A DNA stretch of 64,000 bases from Flavobacteriaceae bacterium CRH. Its GTDB lineage: Bacteria > Bacteroidota > Bacteroidia > Flavobacteriales > Flavobacteriaceae. Shown here one piece after another: positions 42,541-52,101 of the stretch. Numbering within the stretch: the first letter of the stretch is position 1; the number at the start of each line of letters is the position of its first letter. The stretch spans positions 62,001-126,000 of the forward strand of contig LMAJ01000022.1 in the NCBI GenBank assembly GCA_001507425.1, written 5' to 3'. The notes beneath the pieces were generated by a model. The model saw only the letters and a program-made list of their open reading frames with translations, made no database searches and was not told where the DNA came from. Made by a program: the position numbers and the translations under genes.

Positions 42541-43833
42541 CTACTTTTTGGGAGTATCTGCTTTTTTAAGCTTTACTTTATCTCCGGAATTTAATTCTTT
42601 CGAAACTGTTGTATATGGTCCTGTAATAACAACATCTCCAGGTTTTAATCCTGACATTACTTCTATATTAGTATCGTCCTGAATTCCTGTTTTAATAATT
42701 GTTATTTTAGCTTTATCTCCTACTTTTACAAAAACGCATTCAAATTTTTTATCGCTTTTTGGTGTTGCTTTTTTATCTTCGTTCGGGTCTTCAACTTTAA
42801 AATCTTTTACAGCAGTTGTATCTGATTTTACTACAACTGAACTAATTGGCACTGCCAAAACATTCGCTTTTGTTTTTGTAATAATATCAACTGTAGCCGT
42901 CATTCCTGGTCTGAAAGGTGAATATGCAGCTGGCTGGCCTTCTAACAAATCCTGATATGATTCTTTTAAAATACGAACTTTTACTTTAAAATTAGTTACC
43001 TGATCTGAAGTTAATGTTGTACTGGCAGAGTTAGAAATACTGGTTACAACTCCTTTAAATTTCTTTTTCAGATAAGCATCAACTTCAACATTTGCTTCGT
43101 CTCCTATTTTAATTTTTACAATATCATTTTCGTTTACGTCAACTTCAACCTCCATATTATTAAGGTTGGCAACTCTCAAAAGTTCTGTTCCCGCCATTTG
43201 TTGCGTCCCTAAAACTCTTTCTCCTAATTCAACATTTAAAACTGAAATTGTTCCGTCTGCAGGAGCATAAATTAAGGTACGCCCAAGATTATCCTTTGCC
43301 TCTGTTACAGATGCAGATGCACTTTGAACATTATAATAAGAGCTTTGTTTAGTTGCTTTTGCCACTTCAAAAGTCGCGATTGATTTATCCCAATCTGATT
43401 TTGAAATTACTCCTTTATCATACAACGTTTTGTTACGCTCATAACTTGCCTTTGCTTCTTTAAAATTTGCTTCAGACTGTGTTAAACTCGCTTTTGTTCC
43501 TGATAAATTTGCAACCGATCTGTCTAATCCTGAAGTATACAAGTCCGGATTTATTTTTACCAATAAATCTCCTTTTTTAACTACCTGACCTTCTTTTACG
43601 TTCAAGGCAATAATCTCACCCGAAACCATTGAGGAAAGTTTTACCTCAATTTCGGGTTGAATTTTTCCTGTTGCCGAAACGGTTTCAATAATGGTTGAAG
43701 CCTCAACTTTTGATATCTCTACTTCTTTTCCTTCGTCCTTATTTCCTATTACTCCCGATTTTGAAAGACCAACTAAAACTGCAATTACGACTATTGCACC
43801 GCCGACTAAGAAATAAACTGTTTTTTTTGACAT
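42541..43833 (-). CDS. Efflux periplasmic adaptor subunit (MacA/HlyD type), second
   Basis: A 430-residue adaptor. An N-terminal membrane anchor (VGGAIVVIAVLVGLS) is followed by a lipoyl half (VSATGKIQPEIEVKLSSMVSGEIIALNVKEGQVVKKGDLL), a long coiled coil, the matching half (IYAPADGTISVLNVELGERV) and beta-barrel and membrane-proximal domains. It would join the permeases to TolC across the periplasm. An insert of about 25 residues with Lys/Asp (EDPNEDKKATPKSDKK) near residue 350 is unusual. It is six bases after the TolC gene. Confidence 0.9.
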   Translation of the reverse strand: MSKKTVYFLVGGAIVVIAVLVGLSKSGVIGNKDEGKEVEISKVEASTIIETVSATGKIQPEIEVKLSSMVSGEIIALNVKEGQVVKKGDLLVKINPDLYTSGLDRSVANLSGTKASLTQSEANFKEAKASYERNKTLYDKGVISKSDWDKSIATFEVAKATKQSSYYNVQSASASVTEAKDNLGRTLIYAPADGTISVLNVELGERVLGTQQMAGTELLRVANLNNMEVEVDVNENDIVKIKIGDEANVEVDAYLKKKFKGVVTSISNSASTTLTSDQVTNFKVKVRILKESYQDLLEGQPAAYSPFRPGMTATVDIITKTKANVLAVPISSVVVKSDTTAVKDFKVEDPNEDKKATPKSDKKFECVFVKVGDKAKITIIKTGIQDDTNIEVMSGLKPGDVVITGPYTTVSKELNSGDKVKLKKADTPKK

Positions 43834-43839
43834 AGTAAA

Positions 43840-45222
43840 TTATTTTGTGATAATTGGAACGATTGGAATTCCAAAGTAAAATTCAAGTATTTTTATTTTG
43901 AACATGTAATCATATTTTGTTCTTATAACATCTGATTGTGCATTGGTTAACAATGTTTGCGCTTGTGTGAAATCAAATGAATTCATTAAACCAACATCAT
44001 ATTTTTCTTTTGCATAGTTATAAGCCTGTTGTCTTGCTTCTAAAGTTACTGTCGAAGATTCATAGGCATTCAAAGCTCCTTTAGCATCTGTAAAAGCAGT
44101 GTAAACATTACGTTGCAAATCTAAACTTTTTTGCTCAAAATCTATTTTAGATTTCTCTAAACTTACTTTATTTCGCTCTACATTATTTCTGGCAGAGAAT
44201 CCATTAAAAATTGGAACATTTAATTGAAAACCAAAATTATGACCTTTATTATCGCTAAATTGGGTAAATACAGGATCTGGTCCAAAAGTAACTAAATTAC
44301 CATTTGCGTCTAATCCTGTTCTGTCACCATAACTGGCGCTGGTACTAAATTGGTAAAATCCTTTTAATGTAGGCTGATAAGCTCCTCTTGCAATCGAAAC
44401 ATTTTTTTCAGCAATTTCAAGATTAGTTTGTGCTAACTTCAATTCTGTTCTTGTTTCTTTTGCTTTATTGTAAATATCAATTGGCGTTTGTGCCATGATA
44501 TTGTTTTCATCTTTTACATTGGTATCGTCAATTACATCAAAATCAGTAAATTCTTTTAATTGTAATAACTGGGCCAAACTCAATTTAGAGATTAGCACAC
44601 TATTTTCTGCAACAATAATAGCTTGTTGATCTGTTGCAGCAGTGGCTTTTAAATCATACAAATCGCCACGCGGAATTGTTCCTGCATTTACCATTTCTTC
44701 AGAACGCGCCAGACGTTTTTGATCAATAGATAATTGCTCTTTTTTTACTTTTAAATTTTCTTTGTTAAAAAGAATTTCCAAAAATGCATTTGCTACATTT
44801 AATGAAATATCTTCCTGCATTTTCAACAATTGATATTGTGAAGCTATAATAGAAAGCTTTGCTTTTCGATAAGCATTCTGATTTTGCAATCCTTTATAAA
44901 TATCAACTCCTGCAGTAACTCCCAAAGATGAATATTGTGTTGTTTGTGTTGTAGCAATATTGGTAACCGGGTTAACGTTCAAACCAATATTCCAGGAATG
45001 CGAAGCATTTCCGTTTACAGACGGAAGGTAGCTTCCTAAAGCACCTCTTTTATCTATAACTGCATTTTTTACATCTAACTCTGAGAGTTTGATTGTAATG
45101 TTATTGTCTAATGCGTATCTAACACATTCTTCCAGAGTCCATTGTTTAGGCTGTGTCTGGGCTGATGCACTCAAACCAATAAACAAAGCAAAAACGAGAC
45201 TATTATATTTATTTATTTTCAT
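43840..45222 (-). CDS. TolC family outer-membrane efflux protein
   Basis: A 460-residue exit duct. The signal peptide ends GLSASAQ, and the mature part starts QPKQWTLEECVRYALDNNITIK, the usual TolC family opening. Two similar halves with coiled coils follow (ALLQLKEFTDF, then QTLLTNAQSDVIRTKYDYMFKI near the end). It lies between two periplasmic adaptor genes, so the operon has a complete ABC-type tripartite exporter. A -7 element just upstream allows separate expression. Confidence 0.92.
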   Translation of the reverse strand: MKINKYNSLVFALFIGLSASAQTQPKQWTLEECVRYALDNNITIKLSELDVKNAVIDKRGALGSYLPSVNGNASHSWNIGLNVNPVTNIATTQTTQYSSLGVTAGVDIYKGLQNQNAYRKAKLSIIASQYQLLKMQEDISLNVANAFLEILFNKENLKVKKEQLSIDQKRLARSEEMVNAGTIPRGDLYDLKATAATDQQAIIVAENSVLISKLSLAQLLQLKEFTDFDVIDDTNVKDENNIMAQTPIDIYNKAKETRTELKLAQTNLEIAEKNVSIARGAYQPTLKGFYQFSTSASYGDRTGLDANGNLVTFGPDPVFTQFSDNKGHNFGFQLNVPIFNGFSARNNVERNKVSLEKSKIDFEQKSLDLQRNVYTAFTDAKGALNAYESSTVTLEARQQAYNYAKEKYDVGLMNSFDFTQAQTLLTNAQSDVIRTKYDYMFKIKILEFYFGIPIVPIITK

Positions 45223-45256
45223 ATATTTTAGATGAAAGCATAGCGGGCAAGCTACG

Positions 45257-45264
45257 CAAATTTA
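45257..45264 (-). promoter_or_regulatory. -7 element upstream of the TolC gene
   Basis: TAAATTTG on the minus strand, about 35 bases before the ATG. No clear TTG partner. Confidence 0.35.
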
Positions 45265-45302
45265 ACATTTTTTAAAACCAAAAAAACCTTTACAATTTCA
45301 AA

Positions 45303-46418
45303 TTATTTTTTTTCTCCTTCGGTAATTAATCCCTGATTCCAGATTTTAATTTTATCTGAAGATTTAATCCCGCTTTTAACCTGAACATAAATTCCGTCAC
45401 TCACTCCTAAAACCAAATTTCTTCTTTGAAATTTTTGAGGAGCAGTTTCAATTTCAACATAAGGTTTTTGTGTTTTTTTGTCAAATTGAACCAATGATTC
45501 TTTAATTGCTAAAACTTTATCTGCTTTCTCTAAAATTATAGAAGCATTTGCACTTAAACCTGCTCTGATAAAAGTGGCATCTTTGTTTTCTAATGAAGCC
45601 TTAATTTCAAATTGAATTGCACCATTTTCTGTAACTCCTTTTGGAGCAATATAAGTTAAAACAGCAATGAATTTTTTGTTTTCGATAGCTCCAACTGTAA
45701 TCTCGATAGGCATTTTTTCTTTTATTTTACCTACTTCAGATTCGTCAATTTTTCCAACAAAAATCATTCTTCCCACATCGGCAACGCTGGCGATTGTAGT
45801 TCCTTCATTAAAATTATTACTTTCAATAACCTGGTTTCCTACTTTTACCGGAACGTCTAAAACCATTCCTGTTACCGTAGAACGAATTAAGGTATTTGCA
45901 TAACTACCTAAAGATGAAGTTGTCCCTGTTTTAACGATATCTAAACTTTGTTTCGCAGCCTGATAGTTTTGTTTGGCTTGTGTGTAAGCTAATTGTGCTG
46001 CATCAAAATCATTTGCAGAAATAACATCTTTATCAAACAATGTTTTTTGTCTTTTATAGATTTTTTCCTGATTATCTAAGGCAATTTTAGCGGTCTGTAC
46101 CTGATTTTGAGTACTACTAACATTAGATACATTGGCAACAACCCTAATTTTGGCAATCATATCACCGGCTTTGATTTTCTCACCTGCTTTAATATACACT
46201 TGTTCAATAATTCCCGAGATGTTTGGTTTGATTAGTACCTCTTCATCCGGCTGAATATTACCTGTCGCAATAGTATTTTTTACGATCGTTTTAATTTCTG
46301 CTTTCTCCGTTTTAAATACTACCGGAGATTCTTGATTTTTAGCGTATAAATAATATAATGCGCCAAAGAAAACTATAGCAATAAAAATTAAAATGGTTAC
46401 AGTTACTCCTTTTTTCAT
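45303..46418 (-). CDS. Efflux periplasmic adaptor subunit (MacA/HlyD type), first
   Basis: A 371-residue adaptor with an N-terminal anchor (TVTILIFIAIVFFGALYYLY) and the pattern NTIATGNIQPDEEVLIKPNISGIIEQVYIKAGEKIKAGD. A coiled coil follows, with KVGNQVIESNNFNEGTT after the second lipoyl half. It is a paralogue of the adaptor at 42541-43833, sharing the gene order but 59 residues shorter. It follows the second permease by 41 bases and precedes TolC. Two adaptors of one family in one operon suggest each serves one permease. Confidence 0.9.
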   Translation of the reverse strand: MKKGVTVTILIFIAIVFFGALYYLYAKNQESPVVFKTEKAEIKTIVKNTIATGNIQPDEEVLIKPNISGIIEQVYIKAGEKIKAGDMIAKIRVVANVSNVSSTQNQVQTAKIALDNQEKIYKRQKTLFDKDVISANDFDAAQLAYTQAKQNYQAAKQSLDIVKTGTTSSLGSYANTLIRSTVTGMVLDVPVKVGNQVIESNNFNEGTTIASVADVGRMIFVGKIDESEVGKIKEKMPIEITVGAIENKKFIAVLTYIAPKGVTENGAIQFEIKASLENKDATFIRAGLSANASIILEKADKVLAIKESLVQFDKKTQKPYVEIETAPQKFQRRNLVLGVSDGIYVQVKSGIKSSDKIKIWNQGLITEGEKK

Positions 46419-46459
46419 TTTGTTTTTGGTTTAATTCGATTATTTTTTGATTGATAATT

Positions 46460-47725
46460 TTATTCTGTTCGTAAAGCGTCTACCGGCTTTACATTAATTG
46501 CGGTTTGAGCCGGAATAAATCCTGCCAATAAACCAGATCCTACTAATATTAATAAGGCAACAAATACAACTCCCAAATCAACGCTCGGATTAGCAAACAT
46601 TGTATCGTTTCCTGGGGGCATCGAATCTAAAGCCATGTTTAACAATGCTATAATTCCGGTTGCAACAGCAATGCCTAACATTCCGGAAATGATTGTTAAA
46701 AATATAGATTCAGATAAAATTTGTCCGCGAATAGCTGCCGGCGTAGCACCTAAGGCTCTTCGAATTCCTATTTCTTTTGTACGTTCTTTAACTACAATAA
46801 GCATGATATTCGAAATTCCGATAACTCCGGAAATCAAAACCAAAGTTCCTACAAAATAAGCAATGATATTTAAAATATTAAACAAACTTTGAACTTTATT
46901 AAATTGCTCGTATAAATCAAAATTTCCTACTGCTCGGTCATCTGCCGGATTTATGGAATGCAGGGCTCTTATTTGTTCTAAAATTTTTGGTTTCAAAGAT
47001 GTAATTGATGTTTCATCTTTTGCCGTTAATGCCATCCATCCTACTTTATCTCCATAATTAAATGCTTGCTGAAAAGTCGTGAATGGAAGAAAGATATTCT
47101 TTTGTTCCTGCTCTGCATTTCCACCTTGCTGTTTCGATTTATAAACACCAACAACCATAAAATTAATTCCGTTTACCTTTATGTACGTTCCAATCACTTC
47201 TTCTTCTTTTCCATAAAGTTCAGAAATAACACCTTTTCCAATAACAGCTATTTTTCTTCTTTCAAGAATATCTTGCTGATTTATAAAACGTCCTTTTGTA
47301 ATGTCCATCGGCTGTTGCTTAATCAGTTCCGGATAATCTCCATAAATTGTAAAAGACGAAGTTTTTGTTCCTCTCACTACGTTATTAGTACCATTAAAAT
47401 CGCCTAACTGATTTCTCGGAGAAACATATAACAAATCAGGAAATGCTTGTTTTAACGCCATAACATCGCTATTTCTAAAATTATATTTACGTGTTTTAGG
47501 CAATCCTTTATACGCTTTAGATGTTGTCTGGCTCCACATAAACATGGTGTTTGTCGCAATTCCGTCAAAACCTTTTTTAATTCCGTTTTCTAAACCATTT
47601 CCGGCTGCAAGTAATATTACTAAAATAAATATACCCCAAAACACACCAAAAGCAGTTAGAACCGTTCTGAAAACGTTGGCAGTTAAAGCCTGTAAAATTT
47701 CGTCCCAATTATCTTTATTAAACAT
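46460..47725 (-). CDS. MacB-type ABC transporter permease, second
   Basis: A 421-residue MacB/FtsX-type permease. N-terminal TM segment (FRTVLTAFGVFWGIFILVILLAAG), a large periplasmic MacB-PCD domain at about residues 60-260, and three C-terminal TM segments with the FtsX signature GISNIMLIVVKERTKEIGIRRALGATP. The conserved ending AINVKPVDALRTE is standard. It lacks its own ATPase domain and so must use the separate ATPase at 48965. It starts three bases before the first permease stop. Confidence 0.92.
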   Translation of the reverse strand: MFNKDNWDEILQALTANVFRTVLTAFGVFWGIFILVILLAAGNGLENGIKKGFDGIATNTMFMWSQTTSKAYKGLPKTRKYNFRNSDVMALKQAFPDLLYVSPRNQLGDFNGTNNVVRGTKTSSFTIYGDYPELIKQQPMDITKGRFINQQDILERRKIAVIGKGVISELYGKEEEVIGTYIKVNGINFMVVGVYKSKQQGGNAEQEQKNIFLPFTTFQQAFNYGDKVGWMALTAKDETSITSLKPKILEQIRALHSINPADDRAVGNFDLYEQFNKVQSLFNILNIIAYFVGTLVLISGVIGISNIMLIVVKERTKEIGIRRALGATPAAIRGQILSESIFLTIISGMLGIAVATGIIALLNMALDSMPPGNDTMFANPSVDLGVVFVALLILVGSGLLAGFIPAQTAINVKPVDALRTE

Positions 47726-47727
47726 AA

Positions 47728-48972
47728 TTATTCGTCTCTAAGTGCTACAATAGGTTTTATTTTGGCTGCTCTGTAAGCTGGGAAAAATCCGGCGAGTGCG
47801 CCTGCAAACACAAGCAAAACTAGTGTTGTTAAAGCCACACTAAAATCGACCTGAGGATTTCGAAAATACTCGCTTTGTACCATTGGCCCAACAAACTCCA
47901 ATAATAATAAACTGGCTAACAATCCGGTAAATCCGGCAATAGTAGTTATGAAAATAGATTCGTGCAGTATCATCGAAATAATAGAAAATGGAGATGCGCC
48001 AAGTGCTTTTCTAATACCAATTTCTTTTGTTCTTTCTTTTACAATAATTAGCATAATATTACTTACACCAACCACTCCCGCTATAATCGTACAAATACCT
48101 ACCCACCAGAAGAACAATCTGATATAAAGATTTAAATCATAAAACTGTTTCGCATCTTTAACCGAATTATAAGCGTTTATTCCGCCATCATCTTCGGGAG
48201 CTACAACGTTTTTATTTTTAAGTAACGTTTTTAAATCCTGGGTAAATTTTTCAGATTGTGCTAAAGCTTCATCATAATCATTTGTCTTTTTTAAAGTAAA
48301 AAACAAATTGCTTATTTTATCTCCACCTCCAAATGCCCTTTGCACGGTAGTTTTAGGCAAATAAGCTCTTGCTTCTTCTCTTTCTCCTCCCGGATCTGTA
48401 AAAACTCCTACTACCTTAAAATTAATATTGTTGATTAAAATTTCTTGCCCAAGTGCATCTTTGTCTTTAAACAAATCTGTTTTTATTTTCATTCCTATCG
48501 TTGCGACTTTTTCATTGTTGGCTAAATCTTTATCGTTAATATATCGCCCCTGAACTATAACCAAATTTTCAATTCCGCCATAATCAGGATCAACTCCTCT
48601 ATATTGATAACTTCCTGATTCTTTGCCGTATGAAAATGTAGCGCCCCAAAAGTTAAAGGTTGAAGCCCTTAAATCTAATTTATCCTCAAACTTTTGAACA
48701 GATTGCGAATAATCGCTATTACGAAACTGAATTTGTCTTCCGGGATTTAACCCTTTAAATTCTTTAGTTGTTGTACCGGACCAAACTTCAATAATTCCGG
48801 CAGCATCACGCTCGAATTGTTTTTCAATTCCGTTCTGAAGCCCTTTTCCCGCTCCTAGTAAAATCACCAAAATAAAAATCCCTGAAGCCACAGAAATTCC
48901 GGTTAAAAAAGTTCTTAACCTATTTTTAGAGATTGCTTCAAATATTTCCTGCCAACGCTCAATATTAAACAT
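47728..48972 (-). CDS. MacB-type ABC transporter permease, first
   Basis: A 414-residue paralogue of the permease at 46460-47725: TM1 (LRTFLTGISVASGIFILVILLGAG), a periplasmic domain, and GVSNIMLIIVKERTKEIGIRKALGASP before the last helices. Its end is AKIKPIVALRDE. The start overlaps the ATPase stop by eight bases, so the two are translationally coupled. One ATPase with two different permeases suggests a heterodimer, as in the Lol or YknZ families, which is inference. Confidence 0.92.
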   Translation of the reverse strand: MFNIERWQEIFEAISKNRLRTFLTGISVASGIFILVILLGAGKGLQNGIEKQFERDAAGIIEVWSGTTTKEFKGLNPGRQIQFRNSDYSQSVQKFEDKLDLRASTFNFWGATFSYGKESGSYQYRGVDPDYGGIENLVIVQGRYINDKDLANNEKVATIGMKIKTDLFKDKDALGQEILINNINFKVVGVFTDPGGEREEARAYLPKTTVQRAFGGGDKISNLFFTLKKTNDYDEALAQSEKFTQDLKTLLKNKNVVAPEDDGGINAYNSVKDAKQFYDLNLYIRLFFWWVGICTIIAGVVGVSNIMLIIVKERTKEIGIRKALGASPFSIISMILHESIFITTIAGFTGLLASLLLLEFVGPMVQSEYFRNPQVDFSVALTTLVLLVFAGALAGFFPAYRAAKIKPIVALRDE

Positions 48973-49666
48973 AAGATGAAGCTCTAACTTGTTCTACCAT
49001 TTTATCATCTATAATAAGTCCGTCTTTCAGGACCACATTTCTTTTGCACATTGCGGCAATATCAGGTTCATGCGTAACGATCAAAATAGTTTTTCCTTCA
49101 TCGTTAATTCCCTGAATAAGTTCCATTACTTCATATGATGTTTTAGTATCCAAAGCTCCTGTCGGTTCATCGGCCAATAAAACTTTAGGATTTGATGCTA
49201 AGGCTCTTGCAATCGCTACACGTTGTTTTTGACCACCCGAAAGCTCGCTTGGCAAATGGTGTGAATGCGTTCCTAAACCCACTTTTTCTAAATATTTCAT
49301 CGCAATCTCATAACGTTCTTTTCTTTTTATACCTTGATAATACAATGGCATTGCAACGTTATCGAGAGCCGTTTTATAATTTATTAAATTGAAAGATTGA
49401 AATACAAATCCCAAAAATTTATTTCGATATTTTGAAGCTATCGTTTCATTAAGTTTTTTTATCGGGGTTTTATCTAAAATATAACTACCGGAATCTGCCT
49501 CATCTAAAATTCCTAAAATATTAAGAAGCGTCGATTTTCCTGATCCTGAAGATCCCATAATCGCCACCAATTCGCCTTCCTGAATATTAAAGTTTATTCC
49601 TTTTAACACATGCAACTCTGAACTTCCCATTTTATAGGATTTGTGCAAATCTTTGATTTCGATCAT
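48965..49666 (-). CDS. ABC transporter ATP-binding protein (MacB-type)
   Basis: A 233-residue nucleotide-binding domain with Walker A GSSGSGKSTLL at about residues 38-48, signature LSGGQKQRVAIARAL at about 140, and Walker B VLLADEPTGALD. The MacB/LolD-type Q-loop FVFQSFNLI is present. It is the first gene of the exporter operon and has no fused TM part. It would power export driven by mechanotransmission, removing molecules from periplasm or inner-membrane outer leaflet. Substrates may be macrolides, peptides or lipids; not determinable here. Confidence 0.95.
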   Translation of the reverse strand: MIEIKDLHKSYKMGSSELHVLKGINFNIQEGELVAIMGSSGSGKSTLLNILGILDEADSGSYILDKTPIKKLNETIASKYRNKFLGFVFQSFNLINYKTALDNVAMPLYYQGIKRKERYEIAMKYLEKVGLGTHSHHLPSELSGGQKQRVAIARALASNPKVLLADEPTGALDTKTSYEVMELIQGINDEGKTILIVTHEPDIAAMCKRNVVLKDGLIIDDKMVEQVRASSYV

Positions 49667-49811
49667 GATCTAGTTAAATTTAACGACAATAATAATAATT
49701 TTATTAAGTATTTTATGATAATAAAACGTTAATAGTTTGACTTCATTATTACAATAAGACTCAATTTAATATCAATTGTTACACTTATTTAGAATAATAT
49801 AATTGTTTTGT

Positions 49812-49819
49812 TAATTTTG
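49812..49819 (+). promoter_or_regulatory. -7 element upstream of the DUF4403 gene
   Basis: TAATTTTG, 19 bases before the ATG at 49839. No TTG at the right distance. Confidence 0.4.
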
Positions 49820-49838
49820 CATCACTCAAAAAATCACA

Positions 49839-51248
49839 ATGATGAAATTTTTTTCAACACTTTCTTTATTTGCGGTACTTACCGTACTTGTTAGTTGTTC
49901 TACAACCCAAAAATTAGAAACCTTAAAACCCGAACCAGATGATGCAAGCCCGCTAGTTTATGACAGCAATCCATCGTTTATCAACTTACCTATAACGGTA
50001 AAACTGCATGATATTGAAAACCAGACGAATTCTATATTAAATGGTTTAATTTATGAAGATAATAACATTGAAGATGATGATATCGAAATGAAAATTTGGA
50101 AACAGGCTCCCATAAAAATTCAAAATGATCCTGCAAATCCCGACAAAAAAATAAAAACCATCCTGCCTTTAAAAGCAACGATTAAATATCGAATTGGCAC
50201 TAAAAAATTAGGGGTTGAATTTTATGATACCCGAGAATTTAATCTAAATGGAGTCATTACTTTATCTAGTGAAGTTGCTCTGACGAACTGGAAACTAAAC
50301 ACAAAAACAGAATTCAAATCTCTAGATTGGAACGAAAGTCCGACCATGAATGTTTTTGGAAAAAACATGCCAATTACCTATTTAGTTAATCCTGCCATTT
50401 CTATTTTTAAATCGAAAATTGAAAAAAGTATTGATGATGCTATAGAAATGTCTATGGATTTTAAACCGAATGTTTTGTCGGCTTTAGAAAAAATCTGTAC
50501 TCCGTTTAAATTGAATGATACTTTTGAAACTTGGTTGCGAATTGTTCCTATTGAAGTTTACTCGACAAATGCAAAACTAAAAAACGATATGTTTTTATTA
50601 AACATGGGAATGAAATGCAACATGGAAACTATTGTTGGTAAACAACCTGAATCTAAATATAATGCGAGTAAAATCGTCTTGAAACCAGTGGCTAAAATTC
50701 CAAATCAAATTTCAGCTAATATTGCCGCTATTTCAACTTATGCTGATGCTTCAAAAATTATGACCCAAAATTTTGCAGGTCAGGAATTTGGTACGGGAAA
50801 CAAAAAAGTTACTGTAAAAAATGTAGCAATCTGGCATAAAAATGACAAAATGATTATTGCGCTTGATGTTTTAGGATCTGTAAACGGAACAATATATGTA
50901 ACTGGTTTTCCACAATATAATCCTCAAACCAAAGAAATTTATTTTGATAAATTAGATTATGTTTTAGATACAAAAAGCAGACTAATGAGAACGGCAAGCT
51001 GGCTCGCTCAAGGTTATATTTTAAAGAAAATGGAAGAAAGCTGTCGTTATTCAATACAGCCTAATTTAGAAGAAGGCAAAAAAAGCATGGCTACTTATCT
51101 TAAAAACTATTCGCCAATGCCCGGTGTTTTTGTAAACGGAAAAATGGAAGATATTGTGTTTGATAAAATTCAACTCACAAATCAGGCGATAATCGCTTTT
51201 ATAAAGATAAACGGAACGGTAAATGTTTCTGTTGATGGACTAAAATAA
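49839..51248 (+). CDS. DUF4403 family lipoprotein
   Basis: A 469-residue exported lipoprotein. The signal sequence MMKFFSTLSLFAVLTVLVSC has its lipobox at Cys20, followed by STTQKLE. The mature part fits DUF4403: INLPITVKLHDIENQTNSILNG early, a central WNESPTMNVFGKNMPITYLVNPA region and LTNQAIIAFIKINGTVNVSVDG at the end. DUF4403 proteins resemble tubular lipid-binding proteins and are common in Bacteroidota, but their role is not established. It is divergent from the exporter operon, convergent with the CxxC membrane protein, and shares a palindromic terminator. Confidence 0.83.
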   Translation: MMKFFSTLSLFAVLTVLVSCSTTQKLETLKPEPDDASPLVYDSNPSFINLPITVKLHDIENQTNSILNGLIYEDNNIEDDDIEMKIWKQAPIKIQNDPANPDKKIKTILPLKATIKYRIGTKKLGVEFYDTREFNLNGVITLSSEVALTNWKLNTKTEFKSLDWNESPTMNVFGKNMPITYLVNPAISIFKSKIEKSIDDAIEMSMDFKPNVLSALEKICTPFKLNDTFETWLRIVPIEVYSTNAKLKNDMFLLNMGMKCNMETIVGKQPESKYNASKIVLKPVAKIPNQISANIAAISTYADASKIMTQNFAGQEFGTGNKKVTVKNVAIWHKNDKMIIALDVLGSVNGTIYVTGFPQYNPQTKEIYFDKLDYVLDTKSRLMRTASWLAQGYILKKMEESCRYSIQPNLEEGKKSMATYLKNYSPMPGVFVNGKMEDIVFDKIQLTNQAIIAFIKINGTVNVSVDGLK

Positions 51249-51286
51249 AAAAGAAAAAGGCAGAATAATTATTCTGCCTTTTTCTT
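51249..51286. terminator. Palindromic bidirectional terminator
   Basis: A near-perfect palindrome centred between 51268 and 51269: AAAGAAAAAGGCAGAATAA and its complement. It contains the stop codon of the minus-strand gene. It serves both convergent genes. Confidence 0.88.
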
Positions 51287-51526
51287 TTTAGATTGATACA
51301 TTCTGTAAATCAATACTCCAATTAAAGCTACAAGCAAATACGGAATAACCATTAAGTAAACGATTCCGTCATTTACAGCTTCTGCTTTTTTTACATTCGA
51401 ATCTCCCGCAAGAGCAGCGCGACACATAGCACATTGAGCATTTGCGCTCAGAGAAATGAAAATAGAAAAAAGAACATAGAAGGATTTCGTTGAGAAAAAA
51501 TTCACCAATCTACTTCTATTTATCAT
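51269..51526 (-). CDS. Small CxxC membrane protein
   Basis: An 85-residue protein if started at the Met at 51526 (an in-frame Met at 51568 would add 14 residues and overlap the upstream gene). The signal peptide ends FISLSANAQ and is followed at once by CAMCRAALAG, with a CxxC motif. One TM segment near the end (YLMVIPYLLVALIGVLIY) is followed by a Lys-rich tail. Its position after the DUF420 and SCO genes suggests a minor oxidase-assembly or metal-binding role. Confidence 0.75.
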   Translation of the reverse strand: MINRSRLVNFFSTKSFYVLFSIFISLSANAQCAMCRAALAGDSNVKKAEAVNDGIVYLMVIPYLLVALIGVLIYRMYQSKKKKAE

Positions 51527-51560
51527 TCTATTTTCCTTATTATTTATTCTATTTTCCATT

Positions 51561-52100
51561 TTAAACATAATAAGGAGAAATCATTAAATAAACCACTACG
51601 CCTGTAACGGCAACATACAACCAAAGTGGGAAAGTTATTTTTGCTATTTTTCTATGTCTGTCAAATCGTTCTGCAAGAGCCCTTACATACGTTATTAAAA
51701 CCAGAGGAATAATAGCGATAGACAGTAATATATGAGTTACTAAAATGAAAAAATACACATAACGTATTATTCCTTCACCTCCAAATTTAGTAGAATCGGA
51801 TGTCATATGATACGCCACATACATTACCAAAAACGCAACTGACAATGAAATAGCGAATGTCATTAAGCGCTCGTGTAGCTTTTGTTTTCCGTTTTTTATA
51901 GCGATTACCGCCAAAACTAATACAATTGCAGTAATACCATTTGTTGTAGCGTAAATTGGCGGCAAAAACGAAAGTGGTTCTACATTAAACCCTAAATCTT
52001 TTAATTTGATTCCGAATAAAATAGCCACTACAACCGGAATTACAATTGAAACTGTAATAATAAATTTGCTGAATTTTTTTTCTAATGAATGATCTTCCAT
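51561..52100 (-). CDS. DUF420 family membrane protein
   Basis: A 179-residue protein with five predicted TM segments (from KFIITVSIVIPVVVAILFG to the C-terminal LWLYVAVTGVVVYLMI). It matches the DUF420/CtaM-like family, associated with cytochrome c oxidase assembly in Bacteroidota and Bacillus. HERLMTFAISLSVAFLVMYV is a conserved block. It lies one base after the SCO gene stop, in the oxidase assembly operon. Inner membrane. Confidence 0.87.
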   Translation of the reverse strand: MEDHSLEKKFSKFIITVSIVIPVVVAILFGIKLKDLGFNVEPLSFLPPIYATTNGITAIVLVLAVIAIKNGKQKLHERLMTFAISLSVAFLVMYVAYHMTSDSTKFGGEGIIRYVYFFILVTHILLSIAIIPLVLITYVRALAERFDRHRKIAKITFPLWLYVAVTGVVVYLMISPYYV

Positions 52101-52101
52101 T

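Noticed and set aside
42541..49666. Dedicated macrolide-resistance island
   Set aside because: The genes are of the MacAB type but look native, with normal codon use and no mobile element; substrate cannot be inferred.
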